Shown here: in pieces, positions 1 to 6,653 of the stretch
Layout: each line of letters opens with the position of its first letter
Position numbering within the stretch: position 1 is the first letter of the stretch
NCBI GenBank assembly: GCA_964486825.1
Contig: CAZAQS010000261.1
Coordinates: 1-6,653 of the forward strand
Reading direction: 5' to 3'
Length of the DNA: 6,653 nt
Origin: CAZAQS01 sp964486825
GTDB taxonomy: Bacteria > Chloroflexota > Anaerolineae > Anaerolineales > UBA4823
Notes under the pieces: generated by a model
The model's input: only the letters and a program-made list of their open reading frames with translations
Told to the model about the DNA's origin: nothing
Databases searched by the model: none
Program-made: the position numbers and the translations under genes

Positions 1-3000
1 GCGATGGACGAACTGGGTCCGGTAGGACCCATCTTGCTCAGCTACAACATCCACGCAATCCTGATCTTCCCGGTCATCAGTAAAGAAGGCCTCATCTTAG
101 GTTCATTCAGCCTGGATCACCTGGGAGAAGCCCGCCCATTCCAGTCCGAAGAGGTAGAGTTGGGAAAAGTTTTTGCGGCGCACGTGGCGGTGGCGCTGGA
201 AAACGCCCGCCTTTACCAGGCAACAAAGGAAGGCCAGGCGTATCTGCAGTCTATTTATGAAGCCAGCAATGCCTTCTTATCGCCCACCGAACCAAACCAG
301 GTCCTCCAGGCTGTAGTGGATAACGCCCGGAGGACAACAGGAGCATGGCGAGCAGTTGTAGTCCTGCTGGATAAAGAAATGCAACCCCACCTGCTGGTGC
401 AGTCCGGTTATGATCGCCTTTTAGAGGCCAGCAACGATATCCGTCCCAGCGGGGTGACCATGCAAGTCATCCGGTCCCGCAAGCCGCGCATCTATCCCAG
501 CTTTGCGGATGTAGCCGAGGAAGAGATCAACCCGAAAATGATCGCAGATGGCACCCAGGCAGCGGCCTGCCTGCCACTCGTCCGTGGGGAGATTGCCACA
601 GGCGCCCTGTGGCTGCAATTCACCCAGCCCCACCCTTTTTCAGCCATTCAACGACAGGCGTTATTGTTGTACGCCAATCAGGCAGCAGTCGCTTACGACC
701 ACGCCCGCCTGTACGCCGAAGCCACGCATCGCAGCCAGCTGCTGGAAGCGCTGGAAGAGGTTTCACGCCACATCAGGGCGGTGAAACAGCCAGACAAGCT
801 GGTGCACGAGATCGTCCGCCTGGCAGCGCAATTGGTCAACTGCCAGTCAGGTTGCCTGTGCGTGAACCGGCCACACCTGGGTGAACTGGAGGTGGATACC
901 CTCTACAACCTTCCGGAAGACTGGCGCGGCCAGCGGATCCCTCACGCAAATGGGCTGGTGAGTCTTGCAGCACGCTACGGCAAGATGCAGGTGCGCTACC
1001 ACCTTGCCCAATCAGAGGATGAGGCGCCATTTACCCAGTCAGGCTTGCAGAGCGCAGTGGCCATCCCGCTCAAACACGGAGGCGCAGTAGAAGCAGTTTT
1101 GCTATTAGGCCAGCGGGACGCCGACCACAAATTCAACATTATGGATCTGGAAATCCTTGGGCGCCTGGCCGCGCAAGCCGAAATCGCTCTGCAAACATCC
1201 CGATTGATGACCAGAGAACAGAGGATGGCAGGCCAGCTGCGCGTGCTCCACCAGATTGGCGAATACCTGCAAGAATCGGACGACCTGGACGAGATCTTAC
1301 ACGTAACGTTAACTGGTGTAACGGCCGGTTACGGATTGGGCTTCAACCGGGCAGCAGTCTTTTTGCTCACCGAACAGCGCGATTGTATGGTTGGACGGAC
1401 CGGGATCGGCCACCTGGTTGAAGCTGAAGCGCGAGAAGCGTGGGAGAAGCACGTTGAAGCTGGATTGGAAGATTTACACGCATACTTGAAGCGGCTTAAG
1501 CAGACCAGATTTGAACCGACGCCGATCGCCAATGCAGTCGAGGGATTGACTTTGGCTGTCGACAGCGCTGAAAACAGCCTGTTCCGCGAAGTGATCCTAT
1601 CCGGGAAATGCCAGCTGGCCTTGAAAAAGGATCTGGATCGCTTACCGGCAGCTTTCCGCGCAGCTTTTCAACCCGCTCTCCCCATGGTAGTGGCTCCGCT
1701 GCTGGCCCGCAACCAGGTCATTGGGGTCCTGATAGCTGACAACAAGTTCACCCGCACCCCAATTACCGCCGAAGATGAAGAAGCGTTGATGAGTTTTGCC
1801 AACACCGCTGCGGCAACGATCGCCAACACCCGGCTATTCAATGAAAATAAGATCGGGCGCGAACGCCTGACCGCTTTTTACGAAGCCAGCAACGCCCTGG
1901 TTTCCTCCCAAGACCTGGAGCAGGTTTTAAAAGAGATCGTAGAACGCGCCTGCCAGGCGGCGGCAGCGGATGGCGTCAGTATGGTGTTAATCGATAACAA
2001 CGGACGGGTGCAGCGGATGATCACCGTGGGGATCGACAAGCCAGCCGATCCGAGCGACCTGATCCGTGAAAACGGCATCTCCAGGCAAGTCATGCGTACT
2101 CGCGTTTCATATCCGATCGAAAACACCACAGCCATGCGCCAGGTAATCAACCCCAGCCTCTTATGGCGCAAGATCGGAGCAGCCCTATGCCTGCCGGTAA
2201 TCCTGGAAGGCAGCCCAATTGGGGTGATGTGGTTCCATTACCAACAACCACGGCGCTTTCCAAGCCCTGAGGTGGAGGCGGTGCAACTGTTTGTCAACCA
2301 GGCCGCCCTGGCTTACGACAGCGCCAGGAGGCTGCGTGAGGTGAGCCTGGTGCGTGATGGCGCTCGCAACATCGCTCACGCTGCCACCCTGGGCGATGTG
2401 CGCACCACCCTGAATGCCATCGTGCGCATGGTAAAAGAGTTGCTCAACTGTGATACGGTAACGCTCTATACCTATAATGACCGGACCATGCAGGTGGAAG
2501 AAGTTTTCGCGGCCGGTTCTTTGCATTACGAAGACCTGCGCCAACCCGGCGAAATCGGCCTCGAATCAACCGTATGGTCGATCCTCGATTTACCGGATCC
2601 TTACTTTGCCTATACTTCGGATTCCCCTCACCACCCGATCTTCAGCGGCGGTTTTGAAGAGAAAGAAGGGGTGCAGGCGACCCTGGGTATCCAGCTGCGC
2701 GTGGAGGCAGCGCGAGTAGGCGTCTTGTTCATCAACTACCGCACCTCTCACCGCTTTGGCCAGGATGAACTCGACAATGCCTTGCTTTACGCTCACCTGG
2801 CGGCCATCGCCATCCACGATGCGCAGCTGTACGAAGAAATCCACCGCCGGGCCAACGCCTTACAAGCCCTATACGATGCCGGGCGGGTGATCACCGGCAC
2901 GCTGACGCTTCAAGAAACCCTGGAGCATATCGCCCAACAGGCCCTGGCCCTGGTGGGTGGGAAGGACGAAGAGGGTTGCTTCAGCCTGTTAGCCTTGAAA

Positions 3001-4467
3001 CAGGGAAATGCCCTTGAGTTCACAGCTGCAAGCAACCCGGACATCCAACAGCGTTTAATCGCTGAGGTAGGCTACATTGATCTGGTCAAAGACGCCAACA
3101 TCGGCATCAGCGGCCGCGCGGCCCTGACCGGAAAATCCCAACTGGTTGGCAACGTGAACGAAGATGGAGATTACCGGCTATTCGAGCCGCGAACCAATTC
3201 TGAAATGGCCGTTCCGATCAAGATTGAAGACCAGGTGACTGGCGTGATCAACGTCGAGCACCCGAAGGCGCACGCTTTCGATCAGGAGGCCTTACAAGCA
3301 ATGGAAAATCTGGCCGCCCAGGCAGCCATCGCCATCCGCAACGCCCGCCAGTATGAAGAGCTGGTGAAGACCCAAAACCAGGTTGCGGCCAGCACCGCCA
3401 TGGCCTATACCGGCATGATCAGCAGTATCTGGAGCCACTCAGTAGAAAAGCATGCCCTCACCATTCGAGAACGAATCCCTCTGCTGCGGTCGAAACTGGC
3501 GGAGGCGAGCCGGGTTGAGCCGCGCATCCAGGAGGACCTGGATGCGATAGAGCGGATGGCCATGAAGATATTGGAACGGCCGATCACTCCCCCCCTGGGG
3601 TTGGAAGAGGCGGTGCGCTCCATCAAGTTGAACGAGTTCATCCTGGAACGGACCAACCAGCTGTGGCGAAACGAACCCATCCATGGCGTGGCGCTCCACT
3701 TGAATTTACAGCTCGAAGACCGGGCGACCGTCCGTGCAGCTCCCGAGTGGCTCCGCCAGGTCCTGGATCTGATCATCGACAATGCAGTGGAAGCGATGGG
3801 GAAAAAGGCTGTAGATGCAATGGAGATAACCATTTCCACCCGCCGGCGCGGGATACAGGCCGAAATCTGTGTGCGCGATAACGGCCCAGGTTTCAGGGCG
3901 GAGGTGCTAGGGTGGGTATTTAAAGAGCCTATCCCTAAAGAAGAAGGGGAGAAAGGTCTTGGCCTGGGGCTGTTGATGGTGAAAATGATCGTCAGCGCAT
4001 ATGGCGGCGAGGTCACTGTAGCCGAAAACAGCGCGGATGGAGCCGCGCTGGCGGTCACGCTGCCACTGGCAAAAACCGGAGCCTCCACGCCCCTTCCGGA
4101 GAGCGAGCGAAAATACAGTTTTCTACTGGTGAGCACCCGCAAGGAATCTACCTTTCGGGGAACGATATCCCAGGCATTAGCTCCCCTCGGAAAACTGGAG
4201 GTGATCCTTCCAGGGGAGCGGCCAAGCGGGCGGCCGGACGTGATCATTGTCGACGCGGCTGGACAAGACGAAGAGGTCATCAGCCGGGTAGAGCAGATGC
4301 GCGACGAGTTCCCAGGAGCAGAAATCATCGTCGCGGCGGCCTCCCAGACCTGGCGCCGGGCGCGCGCCGCCCTACAAGCTGGCGCAGTCGAATACATTCA
4401 GAAATCTATGGCAGAGAAAGAGCTGTATCAATTCTTTAAGACACTTGTGCAGGAAAAAATAGGCTGA
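1..4467 (+). CDS. Multi-GAF sensor histidine kinase with C-terminal receiver-like domain (5'-truncated by window edge)
   Basis: A large, probably cytoplasmic two-component sensor kinase; no membrane segment or signal peptide is visible. Residues are numbered from the ATG at position 4, but the frame is open to position 1 and the first GAF domain is incomplete, so the true start lies upstream. Order: GAF1 remnant (~1-72), GAF2 (~80-240), GAF3 (~246-405), GAF4 (~408-615, with a long helical insertion), GAF5 (~620-778), GAF6 (~782-945), GAF7 (~950-1118), divergent DHp-like helices (~1129-1215), HATPase_c (~1225-1356), receiver-like tail (~1370-1487). Most GAF domains end in the usual helix of the form NQAAxAYxxARLY. 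The ATP-binding boxes are clear: N-box D1259-N1260 with E1263, G1-box DNGPGF at 1292-1297, G2-box GLGLGL at 1318-1323. No HExxTP H-box exists; H1145 (in WSH) or H1150 is the likely phosphoacceptor. The tail keeps D1417 and K1467 but lacks the acidic pair and Thr. It ends 53 bp before a response regulator gene, its probable partner. Kinase identity is firm; ligands are unknown. Confidence 0.93.
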   Translation, partial: AMDELGPVGPILLSYNIHAILIFPVISKEGLILGSFSLDHLGEARPFQSEEVELGKVFAAHVAVALENARLYQATKEGQAYLQSIYEASNAFLSPTEPNQVLQAVVDNARRTTGAWRAVVVLLDKEMQPHLLVQSGYDRLLEASNDIRPSGVTMQVIRSRKPRIYPSFADVAEEEINPKMIADGTQAAACLPLVRGEIATGALWLQFTQPHPFSAIQRQALLLYANQAAVAYDHARLYAEATHRSQLLEALEEVSRHIRAVKQPDKLVHEIVRLAAQLVNCQSGCLCVNRPHLGELEVDTLYNLPEDWRGQRIPHANGLVSLAARYGKMQVRYHLAQSEDEAPFTQSGLQSAVAIPLKHGGAVEAVLLLGQRDADHKFNIMDLEILGRLAAQAEIALQTSRLMTREQRMAGQLRVLHQIGEYLQESDDLDEILHVTLTGVTAGYGLGFNRAAVFLLTEQRDCMVGRTGIGHLVEAEAREAWEKHVEAGLEDLHAYLKRLKQTRFEPTPIANAVEGLTLAVDSAENSLFREVILSGKCQLALKKDLDRLPAAFRAAFQPALPMVVAPLLARNQVIGVLIADNKFTRTPITAEDEEALMSFANTAAATIANTRLFNENKIGRERLTAFYEASNALVSSQDLEQVLKEIVERACQAAAADGVSMVLIDNNGRVQRMITVGIDKPADPSDLIRENGISRQVMRTRVSYPIENTTAMRQVINPSLLWRKIGAALCLPVILEGSPIGVMWFHYQQPRRFPSPEVEAVQLFVNQAALAYDSARRLREVSLVRDGARNIAHAATLGDVRTTLNAIVRMVKELLNCDTVTLYTYNDRTMQVEEVFAAGSLHYEDLRQPGEIGLESTVWSILDLPDPYFAYTSDSPHHPIFSGGFEEKEGVQATLGIQLRVEAARVGVLFINYRTSHRFGQDELDNALLYAHLAAIAIHDAQLYEEIHRRANALQALYDAGRVITGTLTLQETLEHIAQQALALVGGKDEEGCFSLLALKQGNALEFTAASNPDIQQRLIAEVGYIDLVKDANIGISGRAALTGKSQLVGNVNEDGDYRLFEPRTNSEMAVPIKIEDQVTGVINVEHPKAHAFDQEALQAMENLAAQAAIAIRNARQYEELVKTQNQVAASTAMAYTGMISSIWSHSVEKHALTIRERIPLLRSKLAEASRVEPRIQEDLDAIERMAMKILERPITPPLGLEEAVRSIKLNEFILERTNQLWRNEPIHGVALHLNLQLEDRATVRAAPEWLRQVLDLIIDNAVEAMGKKAVDAMEITISTRRRGIQAEICVRDNGPGFRAEVLGWVFKEPIPKEEGEKGLGLGLLMVKMIVSAYGGEVTVAENSADGAALAVTLPLAKTGASTPLPESERKYSFLLVSTRKESTFRGTISQALAPLGKLEVILPGERPSGRPDVIIVDAAGQDEEVISRVEQMRDEFPGAEIIVAAASQTWRRARAALQAGAVEYIQKSMAEKELYQFFKTLVQEKIG

Positions 4468-4508
4468 CCAGTTTATTGTGCAAACGAAGCCAATCGAATG
4501 CTCTGTAC

Positions 4509-4515
4509 GGGAGGG
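4509..4515 (+). promoter_or_regulatory. Shine-Dalgarno sequence deciding the start of the response regulator
   Basis: GGGAGGG lies 5 bases before ATG 4521, a good position for a ribosome-binding site. It selects this ATG over the in-frame TTG at 4476, which would add 15 residues with no receiver homology ahead of the first receiver strand (RVLIVD). The 53-bp gap after the kinase stop (4468-4520) shows no terminator hairpin or convincing -35/-10 pair, which fits cotranscription of both genes. Confidence 0.75.
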
Positions 4516-4520
4516 CCTGC

Positions 4521-6533
4521 ATGGAATATCACCGGGTTTTGATAGTAGACAATCATAAGGAGTTCCTGGACACGCGCGCCGAATACCTGGAAAATGCTGA
4601 ATATAGTGTGCTAAGAGCATATACTCTCGAGCAGGCCAGGCAAATTATGCGCCAGGAATACATCCACGTCGCAATCATCGATATCCGCATGGTCGATGAC
4701 GATGATCCAAACGATACATCGGGGATCACGTTGGCGAAAGATCCGGAATTCCGAGCGATCCCGAAAATTATGCTCACCGGGCGGCCGAGCCACGAATACG
4801 TGCGGGCCTCGGTCATCCCCGGCCCGGATGGCCTAGCACCGGCGGTGGATTTCATCGTCAAGGACGATGGTCCAGAGGCAATGATCGATACGGTGAAAAA
4901 AGTTTTCGCCCAACAAGTAAAAATTAACAAGAAATTAACCTTCCGCTGGGCTGGCGGCGCCGGGCCACTCTCTTTCGTCGAGCTCGCCTGCCGGATGGAA
5001 CCGGAGGCGGACACCCGGTCGCTGCCTGACCGGGCTGGCGAAGTGGAAGACCTTTTCCGAAAAGTATTCCCTTCCTGCGAGCAGGTTACTGTTTCCCGCA
5101 TCTACTGGAGACAGGCCGGGCGCCTGGCTGTGAGTGCATTTGCCTATACGCAGAACAAGCGGGAACAATTCCTGGTGACCCTGGGGCTGGGCGAGGTGGT
5201 AAAAAACGAAGGCGACGTGTTCGAACAGCACGCCTCTCAAGCGTTGCGCGCGGCCAGCACCGAGCTCAGCGATCGCCAAGAGACCCGCCGCTACGCGGCG
5301 ATTAAATGGGAACTGCGCAGCGCGCCGATCGAACTTCTCCAGAACCTGCCCGAATTCTTGAGCACCGCCAACCATGCCGCCAGCCGGCAGGTGCTGAAGC
5401 ACCTGTTCGAATCCAGATTGAGGGAATGCTACGATCAGGGGCGTAGTACGCGGCCTGGGGAGGACCTGGTGCAGCATTATCGGAAACTTTTGGGAACACA
5501 GAAATTTTCACCAATGGAAATGGACCTGAAAATCCAGGCCCTGAGAGCAGAGGCGCTCACCCTGGGCCTGCTGGCCCGCTTTGACGTTTTCCCCAACCGG
5601 CTGGCCCTCCAGCTCAACGACGGCGTGCAGCTGGAGTTTTCCAACCCGCTGCCTTTCCTGGAAGAAAAACCCGATATTGAACTTGAAAGCGCCCCCTTTG
5701 TATTAACTCCGGGGGTTGCTGATCCCCACACCATCCTAGTCAGCCCGGAGAAATCCGCCTGGTTGACCGATTTCGCGGCTTGTGCGGAAGCGCCGGCCTG
5801 GTATGACTTTATCGTTTTGGAGGCAAGCCTGCGTTTTATCCTGGGCTCTGGTTGTTCTCTGCTAAACGCTGACGATTTTGAAAAGCAAATTCTGGGCTGC
5901 AGCCACTTAGGAGACGTTGTTGCCCCAGAAACACCCGATCCTGGATTAAAGAAATGCGGGGTAGTGATTGAGACGCTGCGCGATCTGACCGCCAAACAGA
6001 CCGGGAAATCCAGCGTGCCTTACGAATGGGGGCTGCTCCACGCCTCCCTGGCAAGGTTTCGCGACTTCGATGAGACGGCGCGACACACGCTTTTGGAAGT
6101 CAATACGCTACTCCACTGTTTGCTGCTGGCAGGACGGTTAGCCGGGCAGCTGGAGGCGATCAACGAGGGGGGTACCGGCGCGGCAAGGAGGCAAATATCC
6201 CCCCCTGAAATAAGGGTTGATGCACCCAGCCGAAGGATATGGGTTGGCAACAGTGCGATCAACCTGACGGGGCAAGAATTTAAACTCTTCGCGATCCTTT
6301 ACGATAATATCGGTGAGGTAACCACTAACGAAAAGATCTTGAAAGCTTGTTTTCCGGACGATCCCGATCCTGAGGGGAATAAGAGCTGGCTCACCACCTA
6401 CGTTGGACGTTTAAGGCGGAAATTACGCGGAAAGTTTCTGATCGAGAACAGTCGTGGCGCTGGTTATTGTCTGGTAGACCCCCAATTATGCTCTCCAGAG
6501 GTTCCCATAGGAGGTGAGGGGAATGGGGAGTGA
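4521..6533 (+). CDS. Response regulator: receiver, APH-like pseudokinase (TCAD9-like) domain and OmpR/PhoB-type winged helix
   Basis: A 670-aa DNA-binding response regulator, probably the phosphorylation partner of the upstream kinase. Receiver at 1-128: D10 followed by N11 instead of the usual second acid, phosphoacceptor D54 in IIDIRM, T86 in MLTG, K114. An acidic insertion (VDDDDPNDTSG, 58-68) follows D54. Residues ~134-545 resemble an APH/choline-kinase-like phosphotransferase: N-lobe-like strands at ~190-222, a catalytic-loop-like segment at 394-407 followed by WLTDF at 414-418, then YDF and LEASLRF at 428-439 and C-terminal helices. The arrangement matches what I recall as Ternary Complex Associated Domain 9 regulators; that name is from memory. 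The expected HGDLHxxN is replaced by P397, V399, D401 and T404, and the N-lobe Lys by T220, so catalysis is doubtful. The C-terminal winged helix (~563-654) has the OmpR/PhoB pattern: LTGQEFKLFAIL, recognition helix TTYVGRLRRKLRGK, wing with SRGAGYCL. ATG 4521 is preferred over TTG 4476 because of its ribosome-binding site. Domain ends are secure; the middle-domain name is moderate. Confidence 0.92.
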   Translation: MEYHRVLIVDNHKEFLDTRAEYLENAEYSVLRAYTLEQARQIMRQEYIHVAIIDIRMVDDDDPNDTSGITLAKDPEFRAIPKIMLTGRPSHEYVRASVIPGPDGLAPAVDFIVKDDGPEAMIDTVKKVFAQQVKINKKLTFRWAGGAGPLSFVELACRMEPEADTRSLPDRAGEVEDLFRKVFPSCEQVTVSRIYWRQAGRLAVSAFAYTQNKREQFLVTLGLGEVVKNEGDVFEQHASQALRAASTELSDRQETRRYAAIKWELRSAPIELLQNLPEFLSTANHAASRQVLKHLFESRLRECYDQGRSTRPGEDLVQHYRKLLGTQKFSPMEMDLKIQALRAEALTLGLLARFDVFPNRLALQLNDGVQLEFSNPLPFLEEKPDIELESAPFVLTPGVADPHTILVSPEKSAWLTDFAACAEAPAWYDFIVLEASLRFILGSGCSLLNADDFEKQILGCSHLGDVVAPETPDPGLKKCGVVIETLRDLTAKQTGKSSVPYEWGLLHASLARFRDFDETARHTLLEVNTLLHCLLLAGRLAGQLEAINEGGTGAARRQISPPEIRVDAPSRRIWVGNSAINLTGQEFKLFAILYDNIGEVTTNEKILKACFPDDPDPEGNKSWLTTYVGRLRRKLRGKFLIENSRGAGYCLVDPQLCSPEVPIGGEGNGE

Positions 6534-6580
6534 TTGTTGATTGAGGATTGCGGAATTCTAATTGCTGAATTGGGAATTAG
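6532..6580. repeat. Degenerate 7-bp tandem repeat, about seven units
   Basis: Read in steps of seven from 6532, the first three units are GATTGTT, GATTGAG and GATTGCG. The following four (from 6553, 6560, 6567 and 6574) are variants of the form GAATTNN or AATTGNN. The first unit starts inside the TGA stop codon (6531-6533) of the response regulator, so the array begins precisely at the end of the coding region. The stretch is much richer in A/T than the flanking genes. It may be a heptameric short tandem repeat of the kind scattered between genes in some bacterial genomes; whether it recurs in this genome cannot be seen here. Confidence 0.6.
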
Positions 6581-6582
6581 AA
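6556..6582. repeat. Small inverted repeat downstream of the response regulator
   Basis: TTCTAATT (6556-6563) and AATTAGAA (6575-6582) are perfect 8-bp inverted arms around an 11-base loop. The stem has only one G/C pair per arm and no T-run follows on either strand, so it is not a convincing intrinsic terminator. It could be a weak hairpin, an operator-like palindrome, or a by-product of the GAATT-rich heptamer units in which it lies. Confidence 0.35.
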
Positions 6583-6583
6583 A

Positions 6584-6653
6584 ATAAAGTTAGCGATCAT
6601 CGGCCAATCACGAGAGCAAACCGCCGTTTACGCTGCAGGTTATTTCGAGTTAC
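6584..6653 (+). other. Possible first codons of a downstream gene, cut by window edge (weak)
   Basis: After an in-frame TAG at 6578-6580 the frame stays open to the window end. From codon 6584 it reads IKLAIIGQSREQTAVY and onward, with a hydrophobic first strand like many cytoplasmic enzymes that begin MK(L/I)AIIG. The codon where a start would be expected is ATA rather than ATG, with only a weak GGGA about 8 bases upstream. A TTG at 6562 opens another frame, but its product is Arg-rich and looks like a shadow. An open run of about 23 codons is unremarkable by chance, so this is a note and not a gene call. Confidence 0.15.

Noticed and set aside
565..576. Bilin-binding GAF (phytochrome-like) because of a conserved Cys in ACLPL
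   Set aside because: The Cys is not followed by His as in bilin-binding GAF motifs, and the PHY/PAS context is absent; the Cys is part of the core strand in GAF2 and GAF5.
3405..4397. 330-codon open frame on the minus strand opposite the kinase ATPase region
   Set aside because: Its translation is Ser/Arg/Pro/Ala-rich without any recognisable motif, and it lies wholly antisense to the conserved N, G1 and G2 boxes; it is a shadow of that coding sequence.
4476..4520. TTG start giving a 685-aa response regulator
   Set aside because: The extra 15 residues precede the first receiver strand, TTG has no good ribosome-binding site, and ATG 4521 has GGGAGGG at 5-base spacing.
4553..5101. 182-codon minus-strand open frame opposite the receiver domain
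   Set aside because: Low-complexity Ser/Arg-rich product antisense to a clear receiver; no ribosome-binding site or motif seen.
4935..5995. Two overlapping minus-strand frames of 170-180 codons opposite the middle domain of the regulator
   Set aside because: They overlap each other and a strongly supported gene, and their products show no domain pattern.
6556..6582. Intrinsic terminator after the response regulator
   Set aside because: The 8-bp stem is almost all A/T and is followed by AATAAAG on the + strand, with no U-tract on either strand.
1..6653. CRISPR array, tRNA, rRNA or insertion sequence
   Set aside because: No regularly spaced long repeats, no cloverleaf or rRNA signature, and no transposase-like reading frame or terminal inverted repeats were seen.

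Overview
This window holds one two-gene signalling locus on the + strand, followed by a short AT-rich intergenic stretch. Both proteins belong to styles that I associate with Chloroflexota, particularly Anaerolineae-like lineages: giant soluble multi-GAF histidine kinases, and response regulators carrying an aminoglycoside-phosphotransferase-like (APH-like) middle domain. That taxonomic call is an inference from protein style and moderately GC-rich coding sequence. No rRNA or other marker gene is present to confirm it.

Layout. (1) Positions 1-4467 are the 3' part of a very large sensor kinase gene, open at the left edge. It encodes the end of one GAF domain, six further GAF domains, a divergent dimerisation/phosphoacceptor region, a well-conserved HATPase_c domain and a C-terminal receiver-like domain that has lost part of its active site. 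(2) After a 53-bp gap containing a good Shine-Dalgarno sequence, 4521-6533 encodes a 670-aa response regulator. It has an N-terminal receiver with a phosphorylatable Asp, a long middle region that reads as a degenerate APH-like kinase fold (resembling what I recall as Ternary Complex Associated Domain 9), and a C-terminal OmpR/PhoB winged helix. (3) Positions 6532-6580 are a run of about seven degenerate 7-bp repeats that begins on the stop codon of the second gene and contains a small inverted repeat. (4) The last ~70 bases may contain the first codons of another gene, but this is weakly supported.

How the genes work together (inference). The kinase would integrate several small-molecule or redox/light-type cues through its GAF array and pass a phosphoryl group to the receiver (Asp54) of the adjacent regulator. 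The regulator's pseudokinase-like module would then act as a binding or protein-interaction domain between receiver and DNA-binding domain. The most interesting point is this receiver-pseudokinase-winged-helix fusion: the C-lobe catalytic loop is readable, but its catalytic Asp and metal-binding Asn are replaced while the DFG-equivalent Asp remains. The partner effector genes, if any, lie outside the window.
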